The notes under the pieces: model-generated | The model's database searches: none | What the model was told of the DNA's origin: nothing | What the model saw: the letters and a program-made list of their open reading frames with translations, nothing else | Part shown: positions 53,063 to 61,840 of the stretch, piece after piece | Position numbering within the stretch: the first letter of the stretch is position 1 | How the letters are laid out: every line of letters starts with the position of its first letter | Assembly: GCA_963818925.1 (NCBI GenBank) | Contig: CAWFTN010000001.1 | Span: forward strand, 3,100,001-3,164,000 | DNA: 64,000 nt | Source: JAMXLG01 sp963818925 | Lineage (GTDB): Bacteria; Vulcanimicrobiota; Vulcanimicrobiia; Vulcanimicrobiales; Vulcanimicrobiaceae | Reading direction: 5' to 3' | Position numbers and translations under genes: made by a program

Positions 53063-54037
53063 ATGCACTATAGAACGTTGGGGCACTCGGGGCTAAAGCT
53101 CTCCGTGATCGGCCTCGGATCGTGGTTGACTTTCGGAAATACGGTCGATCAAAACGCGACGCGCGATTGCGTGCGTATTGCCTTCGAGCACGGCGTCACG
53201 TTCTTCGATACGGCGAGCACGTATTCGAAGGGAAAAGCCGAAGAAGCGCTCGGACCGATTCTGGCGGAGCTGCCGCGCGAACAGCTCGTCATCGGCACGA
53301 AACTCTTTTGGCCGACCGGTGAGACGCCGAACGAACGCGGTCTTTCTCGCAAGCACATTCGCGATGAAGTCTATAAATCGCTCAAGCGATTGAGGGTAGA
53401 GTATATCGACCTCTATCAATGCCACCGGTACGACGACGAAACGCCGATCGAAGAAACGTGCGAGATGATGAACGATCTCGTCCGCGCCGGCACGATTCTG
53501 TACTGGGGTGTTTCGGAATGGAGCGCGGATCAAATTGCGAGCGCGGTGAACCTTTGCCGTGTACGCGGCTGGAGCGTGCCGATCAGCAATCAACCACAAT
53601 ATAGCGCGTTATGGCGGCGCATCGAAGAGCGCGTGCTGCCGACGTGCGAACGCTACGGCATCGGGAACGTCGTCTGGTCGCCGCTCGCAATGGGAATTTT
53701 GACCGCGAAGTATACGGATGCGTCCCATCCGCCGGCCGGCTCGCGCGCCGCGGGCCAATATCGCGAATTTATGGAAGACTATTTCACGCAGCCGATTCTC
53801 GATGCGGTTGCGCAAGTGAAACCGCTCGCACAAGAGGCGGGCGTTTCTCCCGCGCAGCTCGCGCTCGCCTGGACGCTGCGCGAGCCGGCAATCACGAGCG
53901 CCATCGTCGGCGCGACGAACCCGTCGCACGTGCGCGATAACGTCGTCGCTGGCACGTTACACCTCGATCCGTCCGTCTTCGCCGAGATGGATCACATCTT
54001 AGAACCGATATCGCCGCGCGAACCGTACACTGCGTAG
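53063..54037 (+). CDS. Aldo/keto reductase
   Basis: 324 residues, TIM barrel. MHYRTLGHSGLKLSVIGLGS start; FFDTASTYSKGKAEEALG with catalytic Asp/Tyr; Lys in VIGTKLFWP; His in DLYQCHRYDDETPIEETCE; NADPH site at AIVGATNPSHVRDN. Closest in style to the Kv-beta/YghZ subgroup, which reduces aldehydes such as methylglyoxal. Follows the lipid kinase gene by 6 bases and ends at a two-way terminator. Confidence 0.93.
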   Translation: MHYRTLGHSGLKLSVIGLGSWLTFGNTVDQNATRDCVRIAFEHGVTFFDTASTYSKGKAEEALGPILAELPREQLVIGTKLFWPTGETPNERGLSRKHIRDEVYKSLKRLRVEYIDLYQCHRYDDETPIEETCEMMNDLVRAGTILYWGVSEWSADQIASAVNLCRVRGWSVPISNQPQYSALWRRIEERVLPTCERYGIGNVVWSPLAMGILTAKYTDASHPPAGSRAAGQYREFMEDYFTQPILDAVAQVKPLAQEAGVSPAQLALAWTLREPAITSAIVGATNPSHVRDNVVAGTLHLDPSVFAEMDHILEPISPREPYTA

Positions 54038-54070
54038 AGAAACGGCGGCCCAGTGCGCGTAGTCGTTTTA

Positions 54071-54108
54071 AAGTAAAAATGGACGGCTTGCGCCGCCCAT
54101 TTTTACTT
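54071..54108. terminator. Bidirectional intrinsic terminator
   Basis: AAGTAAAAATGGACGGC (54071-54087) pairs with GCCGCCCATTTTTACTT (54092-54108) with one A-C mismatch, loop TTGC. A/T-rich flanks give U-runs in both directions. Ends the aldo/keto reductase transcript and would also serve the small minus-strand gene at 54216-54383. Confidence 0.85.
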
Positions 54109-54215
54109 GCTGCACTCTACGAGGTTCCTCGGGGGTGTCGTTGGTGGAGGACAACTTCACCCCCGTTCATCTCAACACGCAAACCGATGCGTGTGGATGA
54201 AACTTTTATGAGATT
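54109..54215. other. Stem-loop region between the terminator and the 55-codon gene
   Basis: CGGGGGTG (54130-54137) pairs with CACCCCCG (54158-54165), with an inner GTTG/CAAC pairing, giving a two-part hairpin of 36 bases. No protein gene. It lies just downstream of the small minus-strand gene and could protect or process its mRNA. Confidence 0.5.
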
Positions 54216-54383
54216 TTAGTTCCAGCGCGTCAGCGAGGACGAGAGTCCGATGACTTTCGGTCCCCAGCCGCCGAAGGATGCGCTGCTCGGTGCTACTTCG
54301 ATCACACTTGTGAACGAGTTTACCGGTCGCTGCTGTTCCTCTTGTGCTTCGACGACGTTGGTTTTATCCGATGGCGTATTCAC
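54216..54383 (-). CDS. Small peptide gene B, FxGWGPK family (55 residues)
   Basis: Reads from GTG 54383 to TAA 54216. GGAAGGA stands 6 bases before the start, an ideal ribosome binding site, and the upstream frame is closed by a TGA, so the start is well fixed. The peptide is charged and Gln-rich in its first 20 residues (KTNVVEAQEEQQRP), then has SASFGGWGPKVIGLSSS and ends LTRWN. It shares FxGWGPK with the gene at 62046-62156. Codon third positions are G/C-biased as in neighbours. It lies 152 bases downstream of the broken DUF5916 gene on the same strand. Function unknown. Confidence 0.72.
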   Translation of the reverse strand: MNTPSDKTNVVEAQEEQQRPVNSFTSVIEVAPSSASFGGWGPKVIGLSSSLTRWN

Positions 54384-54535
54384 GACTGTTCCTTCCGTGT
54401 GGACAACGCGGCTTGCTTTGCCCGTGTGTCACTCTACACCGCAAAATACCGCCGACATATGATTTTTGTTTCACACGAATTTTCGCTCGTTCGTGAAGAA
54501 AACTGTTATATATGGTCCTTTGTGACTACCGCGTT
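54384..54535. other. Gap upstream of small peptide gene B
   Basis: 152 bases of lower GC than the surroundings. An imperfect inverted repeat TTCACACGAA (54470-54479)/TTCGTGAA (54490-54497) lacks a T-run on the minus strand, so it is not a clear terminator for the DUF5916 gene. Peptide gene B may be read through from it or have its own promoter in this A/T-rich stretch; none could be assigned. Confidence 0.4.
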
Positions 54536-56825
54536 TTACGTACCCGCGTCGCCGCCCGCGCGGAATACATATTTTATGATTAAGCGATTTAATGTTGCGA
54601 TTGCCGACGGCGAACCGTAGTTGATGTAAAGATCGCCGGAACGCATTTGCAAATGGTATGCGGCAGCGAGATTCAGACCGGGTACTGCGAAACCGCCCGT
54701 TCCGTTAATGCCGCGCAAACCTATGGTGAAGTTGCTGGTCGGCGAGATGTTATATCCGATGGAAACACGGCGCAAAAACTGAGAATTGAGGTCGCCTCCC
54801 GGCACGCCGGTGGCAATCGTAAGGCTGCGCTGATACGTCATGTCGTACTCGAGGCCCAGCGTGAACCGGGAACCAAGCGGGCGCGACATCGTCGACGTAT
54901 ACAGGTGCTCCCAAAACCCCCCGAAGCTTCCCCAATTGGCGCTCACGTCGACCGGATTTGGAGTACCGTCGTGGTAACCGATCGGCACGCCGAAGAGATT
55001 GTATGAAACATCGACCGGATTTCCGTACGCTGGATAACCGCTGAAGAAGTCGGTTGTCGAGTAGTCGATGATCGAGGGATTGCCGGGGACGGGAGCACCG
55101 TTGTAACCCCGCAACACACTGACGGTCGGCCCCATGCCGTTGATCGAGAAACCGTTTTTAAAGACAGCGGTGAGAAACCCACCCGCATCTGATTCATGTA
55201 CGGCGCCGCTGCGGTCCAGAAAACGGTCGCCATAGACGAACGTGTTCCAATTCTTGATCCCGGCCGTCGCGCCGTTGAACACGAAATACCCTTGGAGTCC
55301 ACGAATGTCGGAGTTTGTGGTGAACCCGTCGATCGGATCGTAATTCGGCGAAATGTCGACGTAGCCGACGTTAACTTCATAGTTGTGTTGATGGACGTCA
55401 AGGAAGCCGTTCGTGCTGTGAGCGCTTCCGTTTGGACTCCAACTGCCGTTTTCGAAGGCTTCGATCGAATCCCCAAACGAGCTTCGTGTGGAGATTGCGT
55501 CCCTTCGTTCCGAATTCGAACGTGTCGTCATGGACCGGTGGTCCTTGCTCGCCGTTGGCCAGTTGCGGTGTTTGGCTGTGATTTGCGACGACTCCGTCGG
55601 CCCAGTATTGGAACGTTTGATCTTGCAACGCGTGCTTGTATCCGAAGGCTTGATCGTCAAACGTGTCGTTCGTCGCTTCGTCGTAGCCGCGGAACGTCAG
55701 CAAACCGAAGCTCTGCAGCCCCTCCGTTCCTTCGACTTTGAAGCCACGATCGAACGGCCCGACGCTCGGCGAATAGAAAATGAAGTTGTTCGGCGAGTTG
55801 AAGTTGCCGTACGGATTTGGATTTGGATTGAGATACTGTGCGCCTTGCGCGAAGAACGGACGGTACTCCGTGAGCTGCCGCGCGAACTCTTGCGGTGCGA
55901 TCGTTTGCTGATCGGTCTCCACGTTTGAGAAATCAGGATTGAGCGTCCCGACCAAGTTGACCGTAGACGTCACCGGATAGCTGAAATCCATCCCCAGGTT
56001 GCGCGTTTGCTGCGGCAAGAACGCGCCGTCGCCTTGCTGGTAGGTGTTGCGGTCTTGGCCGCTGCTCGAAAGGGCGTAAAGTTCGAGTCGCGGCTTCGGC
56101 TTGGTTGCGCTGGTCGACACCCCGATCTTCGTCGCCGCCGGCCAGTAGCGAAGATCGTTGAACGTCGGCCAGTTGCCGGCGCCTTGGTCTTGCTGAAGCG
56201 GGTCCCACGACCACATCACATGCTCGCCCCGGGCCGCGATCCCCCGGACGAACGTGATGCGCCACGTTTCCGACGAACCGGGACGAAGACGCATATCGGC
56301 AAGCGGAATGATCATGACCGCGCGCCAGCCGCCAGGCTCGATCTTCGCCGCGGCCCGCCATTCGGGCCGATAACGGACGTTCTCGAGCGCCTGCTGATAG
56401 CGCACACCGCGCGGAGTCGTCTCGAAAAAGTAGGCTTGCGACCCGGCACCGCTCGGATCGACGCCGATGCCGACAAAATCGTCGGTTCCGAAGCCGACGT
56501 CGTTGGTCGTCTGGGTTGCCGTTATTGGGATGCCTTGCTGCGGAGCGACGAAACCGACGTATAGATACTTGTCGTCATAGAGCAGGTACACGGTCGTCGC
56601 GGCTGCCTGGCTGCGGGTCGTCACATTCATCCAGCCCCCGACGCTAGGCACTTTGCCCGCTTGCCAAGCCGGATCCGAAAGTGAAGGATCTAGGGGAGGG
56701 TCGTGGGGAGCCTTCGCCACCGGGAACGAAAATGTATCAGGAACAGCCGCGGCCGCGCGGATTGCCGGAAAGGCGAAACCTGCGAGCACCAAGGCTGTAG
56801 TTAAGAGTGTGAGGCGGCGCGTCAT
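54536..56825 (-). pseudogene. CBM9-like/DUF5916 barrel gene broken by a one-base insertion
   Basis: The N-terminal piece (from ATG 56825; 56864 possible) has a signal peptide MTRRLTLLTTALVLAGFAFP, a CBM9-like domain and DUF5916 motifs GTLNPDFSNVETDQQTIAPQ and EYRPFFAQGAQYLNP. The frame ends in nonsense after WGFD. The C-terminal piece continues as EAFENGSWSPNG in the next frame to 54536. In the intact paralogue (45735-47978) the same place reads GLDQAFEGGSY, so removing one base at GATCGAA near 55465 gives GFDEAFENGSW without a break. Frameshift, sequencing error or phase variation; the rest of the reading frame is intact. Confidence 0.85.
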
Positions 56826-56900
56826 CGCTATTAGCATGCGAATAACGATATCGACCGTCCTCAAAACGGAATCAATTTATTCTTCGAAGGCAGTGCGGTT

Positions 56901-58364
56901 ATGGACGTCTATGAATTTGGCCCTTTCCACCTCGACGTGGAGCGGTTATTGCTCGTGCACGACGGTGAGCCGGTTGCCCTCGGTCCGAAAGTCGTCGAAA
57001 CGCTGCTCGCGCTCGTCGAGCACCCCGGCGAAGTTCTTGCCAAGGCAATGTTGCTCGATCGCATCTGGCCCGAAGGATTCGTCGAAGAAGCAAACCTCGC
57101 CCAAAACATCTACGTGCTGCGCAAGACGCTTCGCGCTCGCTGGGGCACCGACGCGATCGAAACCGTTCCGCGCCGCGGGTATCGTTTCACGGCGCCCGTG
57201 AGCCGCACCGAGCGCGGCGCGCTTGCCGAAGCGCCGGTCGTTCGCGAAGCGGTTCCTGCCGTTCCCGTGCCGACGGCAATCAACATCCATCCTCAAGCCA
57301 GGCACGTTCCGCGCGCCCGCTGGATTGCTGCAGCGCTATCGGCCGTGGCCGTGCTTGCGGCGTCGTTTTTCTTGCTCGCGAACGTCGTGACGCATCGCGC
57401 CAACTCTTCAGATGCCCTCTCGGACAACGGCGCGCGCCTGTATCAGATCGGGCGGTACTACTGGAATCTGCGTACGCGCGGCGGCGTCGAGAAGAGTTTG
57501 AGTTATTTCGCGCAGGTCGTCGACAGCGATCCGAAGAGCGCGCGCGGGTACGCGGCGCTTGCCGACGCGAACGCGACGATGGGCGACTATCGTTACGGTT
57601 CGCAAACGTCGACGGTGTATTTCGCGCGAGCGCGCGGCTACGCCGAAAAGGCGCTGTCGCTCGATCCGAACTCCGCTGAAGCGCATGCGGCGCTCGGCCT
57701 CATTGCGCTCAATGAAAAACAGATGCCGAAGGCGATGACGGAATTGCAGCGCGCGATCGCGCTCGATCCCGGCTACGGTCCGGCGCGCGAATGGTACGGC
57801 GTGGCACTCGTCGGCGAAGGTAAACTCCGCGAAGGATTCGCTGAGCTCAAGCGCGCGGCCGATCTCGACCCGCTGAGCGTTGCAACGACGGCGTGGCTCG
57901 GGTCGACCGCGTACTACGACCGCCGTTTCCATGACGCGATTACGTATTCGCAGCAGGCGCTCGAGCTTTCGCCGCAACGTACGGACGCGCTGACGACATT
58001 GGGGGAAGCGTACGAAGCGGAAGGCAACATCACGCGCGCGATCGAGGCGTTCAAGCAATACGAATCGTCGAGTGCGTACACACACGCCGCAGGTGCGGCA
58101 TTGCTCGCACACGCCTATGCGATTGCGCACCGCTATCCGGAAGCTCGAGCCGAGCTCGCATACGCGCGTGCGCACTCGCGCGACGTCGATCCCGCGGACC
58201 TTGCCGTCGCGGCTGCCGCGCTCGGCGACCGCAGCGTAGCCTTTGCGTACTTGCGCCGCATGCACGCACACGGAACGTCATGGATGGCGATCATCCACGA
58301 CGCGCGCTTCGACAGCCTTCGCGACGACGCCGAATTCCGTCAACTCGCACAAGAGTCGGCCTAG
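56901..58364 (+). CDS. CadC/ToxR-like winged-helix regulator with TPR domain
   Basis: 487 residues. N-terminal OmpR/CadC-type DNA-binding domain (about 5-100) with LGPKVVETLLALVEHPGEVL, EANLAQNIYVLRKTLR and the signature ETVPRRGYRF. A TM helix at about 139-160 (WIAAALSAVAVLAASFFLL), then periplasmic TPR repeats (YARLYQIGRYYWNL... AHAALGLIALNEKQMPKA). Membrane-bound one-component regulator. It is divergent from the DUF5916 gene, 75 bases away, so it is a candidate controller of that gene. Confidence 0.88.
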   Translation: MDVYEFGPFHLDVERLLLVHDGEPVALGPKVVETLLALVEHPGEVLAKAMLLDRIWPEGFVEEANLAQNIYVLRKTLRARWGTDAIETVPRRGYRFTAPVSRTERGALAEAPVVREAVPAVPVPTAINIHPQARHVPRARWIAAALSAVAVLAASFFLLANVVTHRANSSDALSDNGARLYQIGRYYWNLRTRGGVEKSLSYFAQVVDSDPKSARGYAALADANATMGDYRYGSQTSTVYFARARGYAEKALSLDPNSAEAHAALGLIALNEKQMPKAMTELQRAIALDPGYGPAREWYGVALVGEGKLREGFAELKRAADLDPLSVATTAWLGSTAYYDRRFHDAITYSQQALELSPQRTDALTTLGEAYEAEGNITRAIEAFKQYESSSAYTHAAGAALLAHAYAIAHRYPEARAELAYARAHSRDVDPADLAVAAAALGDRSVAFAYLRRMHAHGTSWMAIIHDARFDSLRDDAEFRQLAQESA

Positions 58365-58840
58365 TGCCGGATCAGGGGCTCTTTTCCGCGATCGCGGCCC
58401 GTCCGCAGATCGCGCGGACGCTTGCGGCTCACGTGCGCGCGCTCAACGATAGCGGCACGGTGCCCGCGCGTACGAAAGAACTGATTGCGCTGATGGTCGG
58501 ATGGCTGAATGCCTGCGACTACTGTACGTGCGTGCACGAAGAGATCGCACTCAAACTCGGGATAGAAACGGAAACCCTTGCGGAACTTGGCGACTTTGCG
58601 CGGAGCGCGCGATTTTCGTACGCCGAACGCGCGGCACTCACGGCGACCGTCTCACTGACGCGTGAACCGCGCGCGTTACCGCCGCCGGTGCTCGCGCAGC
58701 TCCACGATCACTACAACGACGGCGAAATCATCGAGATTCTCGCCGCGATCGGCGCGAACAATTACATAAGCCGCTTGAGCAACGCGCTTTCGCTCCCCTC
58801 GACTTCGCTCAGGACAGGGCCCGCTATGCCGGTACCGTAG
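58364..58840 (+). CDS. AhpD-like carboxymuconolactone decarboxylase family protein
   Basis: 158 residues, GTG start overlapping the regulator stop by one base. PARTKELIALMVGWLNACDYCTCVHEEIAL carries the CxxC...H peroxidatic motif (CDYCTCVH) of AhpD/CMD proteins. Likely an alkylhydroperoxidase-type reductase. The last 16 residues (SLPSTSLRTGPAMPVP) are encoded by a dispersed repeat and probably are not native. Confidence 0.9.
   Translation: MPDQGLFSAIAARPQIARTLAAHVRALNDSGTVPARTKELIALMVGWLNACDYCTCVHEEIALKLGIETETLAELGDFARSARFSYAERAALTATVSLTREPRALPPPVLAQLHDHYNDGEIIEILAAIGANNYISRLSNALSLPSTSLRTGPAMPVP
58793..58820. repeat. Copy of a dispersed 'CCTGAGCGAAGTCGA' element
   Basis: The minus strand reads GTCCTGAGCGAAGTCGAGGG, an imperfect palindromic repeat of the type seen across many bacterial genomes. 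A related, rearranged copy lies at 61841-61920. It sits between the 3' ends of two convergent genes, supplies the C-terminus of the AhpD-like protein and stops just short of the minus-strand gene stop at 58824. Confidence 0.6.
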
Positions 58841-60326
58841 CCGGCGCGGCCGCCGCTGTCGCCGCTGTGCTTGCTGCGCGCGCCATGGCGCGTTCGGCCG
58901 TGATCAACCGCGTTCTGCTCCAGCGATCGTGCAGCATGACGCGATGCTGGATGAAGCTGAGCGGAATGATGATAAAGAAGAGTGCGAACCCCAGTATGTA
59001 CCGCCAGAATGCAAGCGCGATGCCGGGTTTTCGGAAGTCGGTCGTGACGACGCGCAGGCCGGTGATCATCATCCCGAACGTCTGACCCGCGAGCCCGACG
59101 AGTAACGCGAAGTAGAGACCCGCCGCCCACAACGCGAGGTTCTTGCCACCGAAGAGGCCCGCGACGATCGCAAGCGGCGTTCCCTCGACAACGTGAATGC
59201 CGCCGACACTGACCCGGATCCAGCCAAGTTGCGTGCCTCCGACGTTCTCGTCCGATGATTTAGTAGAATCGCCGGCAGCTGCGTCGCCGGCATCGCCGGG
59301 AACGACCGTTGCGGTATGCGTCGTTTTTCCGTGCTTATCGACGTTTGTGACGTTGACGACGTGCGTTGCGGATTCGTCGGTTCCGCTAAGCGCAGCGACG
59401 AGCGACGTTACGACGATGAGATCGATGAGCGTCGCGGTGAAACGGCGCCACCAGCCGGCGCAATCGGCGCGAGAAACCGTTACGCGACCCGCGGCCGGAA
59501 GCGCGGGCGGCGGTTCGTATGCTTCGCGCAAAAACCACTCTTCGAGCGTCTGGAATCCGTGCGTTTGCGCGAAGTTCCGCATGTCGGCGATGCGCCGCGT
59601 TGCATATGGCTCGGCGCCGAGCCACTCTCCCCAACGCAGCACGCTGTCGCCTGCGATTTCGCGGCCTTGTTCGGCGAATTGCTCCATGTCCACGTGCCGG
59701 CCGAAATGATGGAACGATGCGATCGCAATCGCGCGCGCGGCTGCATCGACCGACCCGCACACCAAAAGCCCGACTTTGTCGCAGGTGAGTTCGCATATGC
59801 GCAACCACGGTCCGAAGATCAGCGCGATAATCGGATTTTCATTTCCGTTGACGCTGAGCAGTGAGATGAAGCGCGTGTGGCCCGCGGCGATGTGTCCGAG
59901 TTGTCGCCCGATCATGAACGCGAGCTCGTCGTCTTCGAAATGCTCGATGTAGTGGCTCGAAAGCACGAGCGAGTAGGGTTCACCGAATCCGAGCGCGGCG
60001 ACCGGTACCAAGTAATCTTCACGCACGAAAATCAGCGGCATCGGAATCTCTAGCGCCGCGCACGCGCGTTTGACGATGGAAAAGACGCGCGGATATTGTG
60101 CCTCGTGAATCATGACGGACGACCCGATGAGGCGCCCGCGCGCGAGCGTCACATAGAGCATCGCAATCACGACGAAGAGGGCGACCTTCGGCAGATCGAC
60201 TTTCTCGTGAACGACGAGCCCAATGATGCCGGCAATGGGCAACGCCCATAGCAGGACGCCGAGGAGCGCTAGGCGCTCTCGAGGATGGCGAAGGGAGGAC
60301 GGTCCGCTGAAGATCCGGCTGGCCAC
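58824..60326 (-). CDS. RDD family membrane protein with a degenerate M48-like peptidase domain
   Basis: 500 residues. Residues 1-260 look like an M48 protease: two TM helices, IPMPLIFVREDYLVPVAALG, DELAFMIGRQLGHIAAGH and ELTCDKVGLL. The zinc-binding HExxH is replaced by RQLGH (141-145), while the third ligand region (Glu179, Asp183) is kept, so catalysis is unlikely. A C-terminal RDD domain follows (about 300-480: WWRRFTATLIDLIVV ... GQTFGMMITGLRVVTTDFRKPG). Possibly a sensor or chaperone. Overlaps the cyclase gene end by 58 bases. Confidence 0.8.
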   Translation of the reverse strand: MASRIFSGPSSLRHPRERLALLGVLLWALPIAGIIGLVVHEKVDLPKVALFVVIAMLYVTLARGRLIGSSVMIHEAQYPRVFSIVKRACAALEIPMPLIFVREDYLVPVAALGFGEPYSLVLSSHYIEHFEDDELAFMIGRQLGHIAAGHTRFISLLSVNGNENPIIALIFGPWLRICELTCDKVGLLVCGSVDAAARAIAIASFHHFGRHVDMEQFAEQGREIAGDSVLRWGEWLGAEPYATRRIADMRNFAQTHGFQTLEEWFLREAYEPPPALPAAGRVTVSRADCAGWWRRFTATLIDLIVVTSLVAALSGTDESATHVVNVTNVDKHGKTTHTATVVPGDAGDAAAGDSTKSSDENVGGTQLGWIRVSVGGIHVVEGTPLAIVAGLFGGKNLALWAAGLYFALLVGLAGQTFGMMITGLRVVTTDFRKPGIALAFWRYILGFALFFIIIPLSFIQHRVMLHDRWSRTRLITAERAMARAASTAATAAAAPATVPA

Positions 60327-61555
60327 CCCGAAGCGTTCGCGAGCTTCACGCCGCGCCCCCCGTTCTGCTTCACCGCGTACATTTCGCGATCGGCAACTTC
60401 CAGCAGCTGCTTCGGTGTCGACCCGGTATACGGGTAGACCGCGACGCCGACGCTCGCGCTGACGCTCACATGTACGCCGTTGACGGCGAACGGGTCGTCC
60501 AAACTGCGAAGTAGTTTGCGAGCGGCGTCGAGACCCGCTTCTTCCGTGAACAGATCGTCGATCAAGATAACGAATTCATCGCCGCCCAAACGCGCGACCA
60601 TATCGGACGTGCGAATATTGCGCGCGAGGCGATGCGCGATCGCGACGAGCACGCGATCTCCGAAGTGATGACCTTGTTCGTCGTTAATCGATTTGAAATG
60701 ATCGATGTCGAGAAACAATACGGCGCAGGCGCGTTCGTCGCGCGCGTTCTGCGCGATCGACGCCGCGAGACGTTCTTCCAGCGCGACGCGGTTGGGCAGG
60801 CGCGTGAGCGGATCGTGCAGCGCGAGCTCCGCAAGCTCGGCTTCGCGCTCCTTTAAATCGGTGATGTCGATCAGCGTGCCGACGCGCGCAACCGCAACGC
60901 CCCGGTCATCGAAAACCGTACGCAGACGTTCGCGTACGACGCGCACGCGGCTTCCCAAGCAAAGAATGCGATGATCGCACACGTAGCCGTCGTCGTTTCC
61001 GACCGACGCAATCGTTTCAGCAATCGTGACGCGATCGTCGGGATGATCGAACGCGCGGATATCGAGGCGCGTCAGATGACGCGGTGTGCCCAGCAGTGCC
61101 GCGAGCCCGTCGGACATCGTCACAGCGCCGGTGCGTAAATCTTCGAACCACGTTCCCATGCCGGCGGAGCGTTCCGCGTGCCCCATCGCCAGTGCATCGA
61201 GCGATGCCGCGTCCGAAGCTTCGATGGCGCGGCCCGCGACCCCGACGACTGCGCCGGAGGGATCGTGCAGCGGTTCCACTTCACAGCGATACGGTGTGCC
61301 GGCAATCGGCGCTTCGAACGCAAGCGATTCGCCCTCGAGCGCCCACTGATGGGCTGCGAGGGCGATCGCGAGGCGATCATCATTTCCCCAGAGATCGCTC
61401 ACATGGAGCGCCGGCGCACCCGAACCGATGCCTGCAAGGCCGCGCAGCCGAGCCGATAGCGACGTGACCCGCAGTGATAGATCGGCGTTCCAAACGAGCA
61501 ATTCCGTGTCCTCATGCGAGCAGATCTCTGTGTCCTCATGGTACGAAATGCTCAC
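60269..61555 (-). CDS. Diguanylate cyclase with PAS-like input domains
   Basis: 428 residues. Two PAS-like regions (about 20-110 and 130-240) feed a GGDEF domain (about 250-410) with the intact active site LGGDEFVIL and LHDPLTRLPNR start. Makes c-di-GMP from GTP. The N-terminus has a direct repeat HEDTE-xxx-HEDTE (repeat TGTCCTCATG in DNA), perhaps from slippage. No TM helix, so it is a cytosolic sensor. Confidence 0.9.
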   Translation of the reverse strand: MSISYHEDTEICSHEDTELLVWNADLSLRVTSLSARLRGLAGIGSGAPALHVSDLWGNDDRLAIALAAHQWALEGESLAFEAPIAGTPYRCEVEPLHDPSGAVVGVAGRAIEASDAASLDALAMGHAERSAGMGTWFEDLRTGAVTMSDGLAALLGTPRHLTRLDIRAFDHPDDRVTIAETIASVGNDDGYVCDHRILCLGSRVRVVRERLRTVFDDRGVAVARVGTLIDITDLKEREAELAELALHDPLTRLPNRVALEERLAASIAQNARDERACAVLFLDIDHFKSINDEQGHHFGDRVLVAIAHRLARNIRTSDMVARLGGDEFVILIDDLFTEEAGLDAARKLLRSLDDPFAVNGVHVSVSASVGVAVYPYTGSTPKQLLEVADREMYAVKQNGGRGVKLANASGWPAGSSADRPPFAILESA

Positions 61556-61600
61556 CTGGTGCCGTATGCGTAGAAACCCCTAAGTTTTGTGGCGGGGGCC

Positions 61601-61769
61601 GGGCTGAAGGTCTGCGAGGCGGTGCTGGGTTGGTTCCGGGGACGCCCGCGTTTTTGCGTCGTGCAAAAACGCTACTCGCTGAAATCGGCCTTCCCGCCCA
61701 TCCTGGGCTCCGGCCGATTCTCAGACGCCCCGAGAGCAACCGCAGCACCGCCTCGCAGACCTGCAGCCC
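61601..61769. repeat. Large inverted-repeat element with nested hairpins (MITE-like or structured RNA)
   Basis: The outer stem has GGGCTG (61601-61606) with CAGCCC (61764-61769), then GGTCTGCGAGGCGGTGCTG (61609-61627) with its exact complement (61743-61761), then GGTTG/CAACC. Inside are GCGTTTTTGC/GCAAAAACGC (61648-61657 with 61663-61672) and TCGGCC/GGCCGA (61685-61690 with 61712-61717). Near-direct repeats flank it: TTGTGGCGGG (from about 61587) and TTGTGAGGCGGG (from about 61773). No transposase. This suggests a miniature mobile element or a multi-stem RNA. Confidence 0.65.
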
Positions 61770-61840
61770 TTCTTGTGAGGCGGGCGGGGATTTATGGGGT
61801 GGCTTGACTCTCACGCTGCGTCAGAGCGTAGCCTCCTCAG

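Noticed and set aside
54250..54462. 70-codon plus-strand ORF with several Cys
   Set aside because: It is antisense to the 54216-54383 gene, which has the better ribosome binding site and a motif shared elsewhere; the plus frame has no recognised feature.
58280..58363. N-terminal extension of the AhpD-like gene
   Set aside because: It lies inside the end of the regulator gene; GTG 58364 overlaps its stop and fits the family start.
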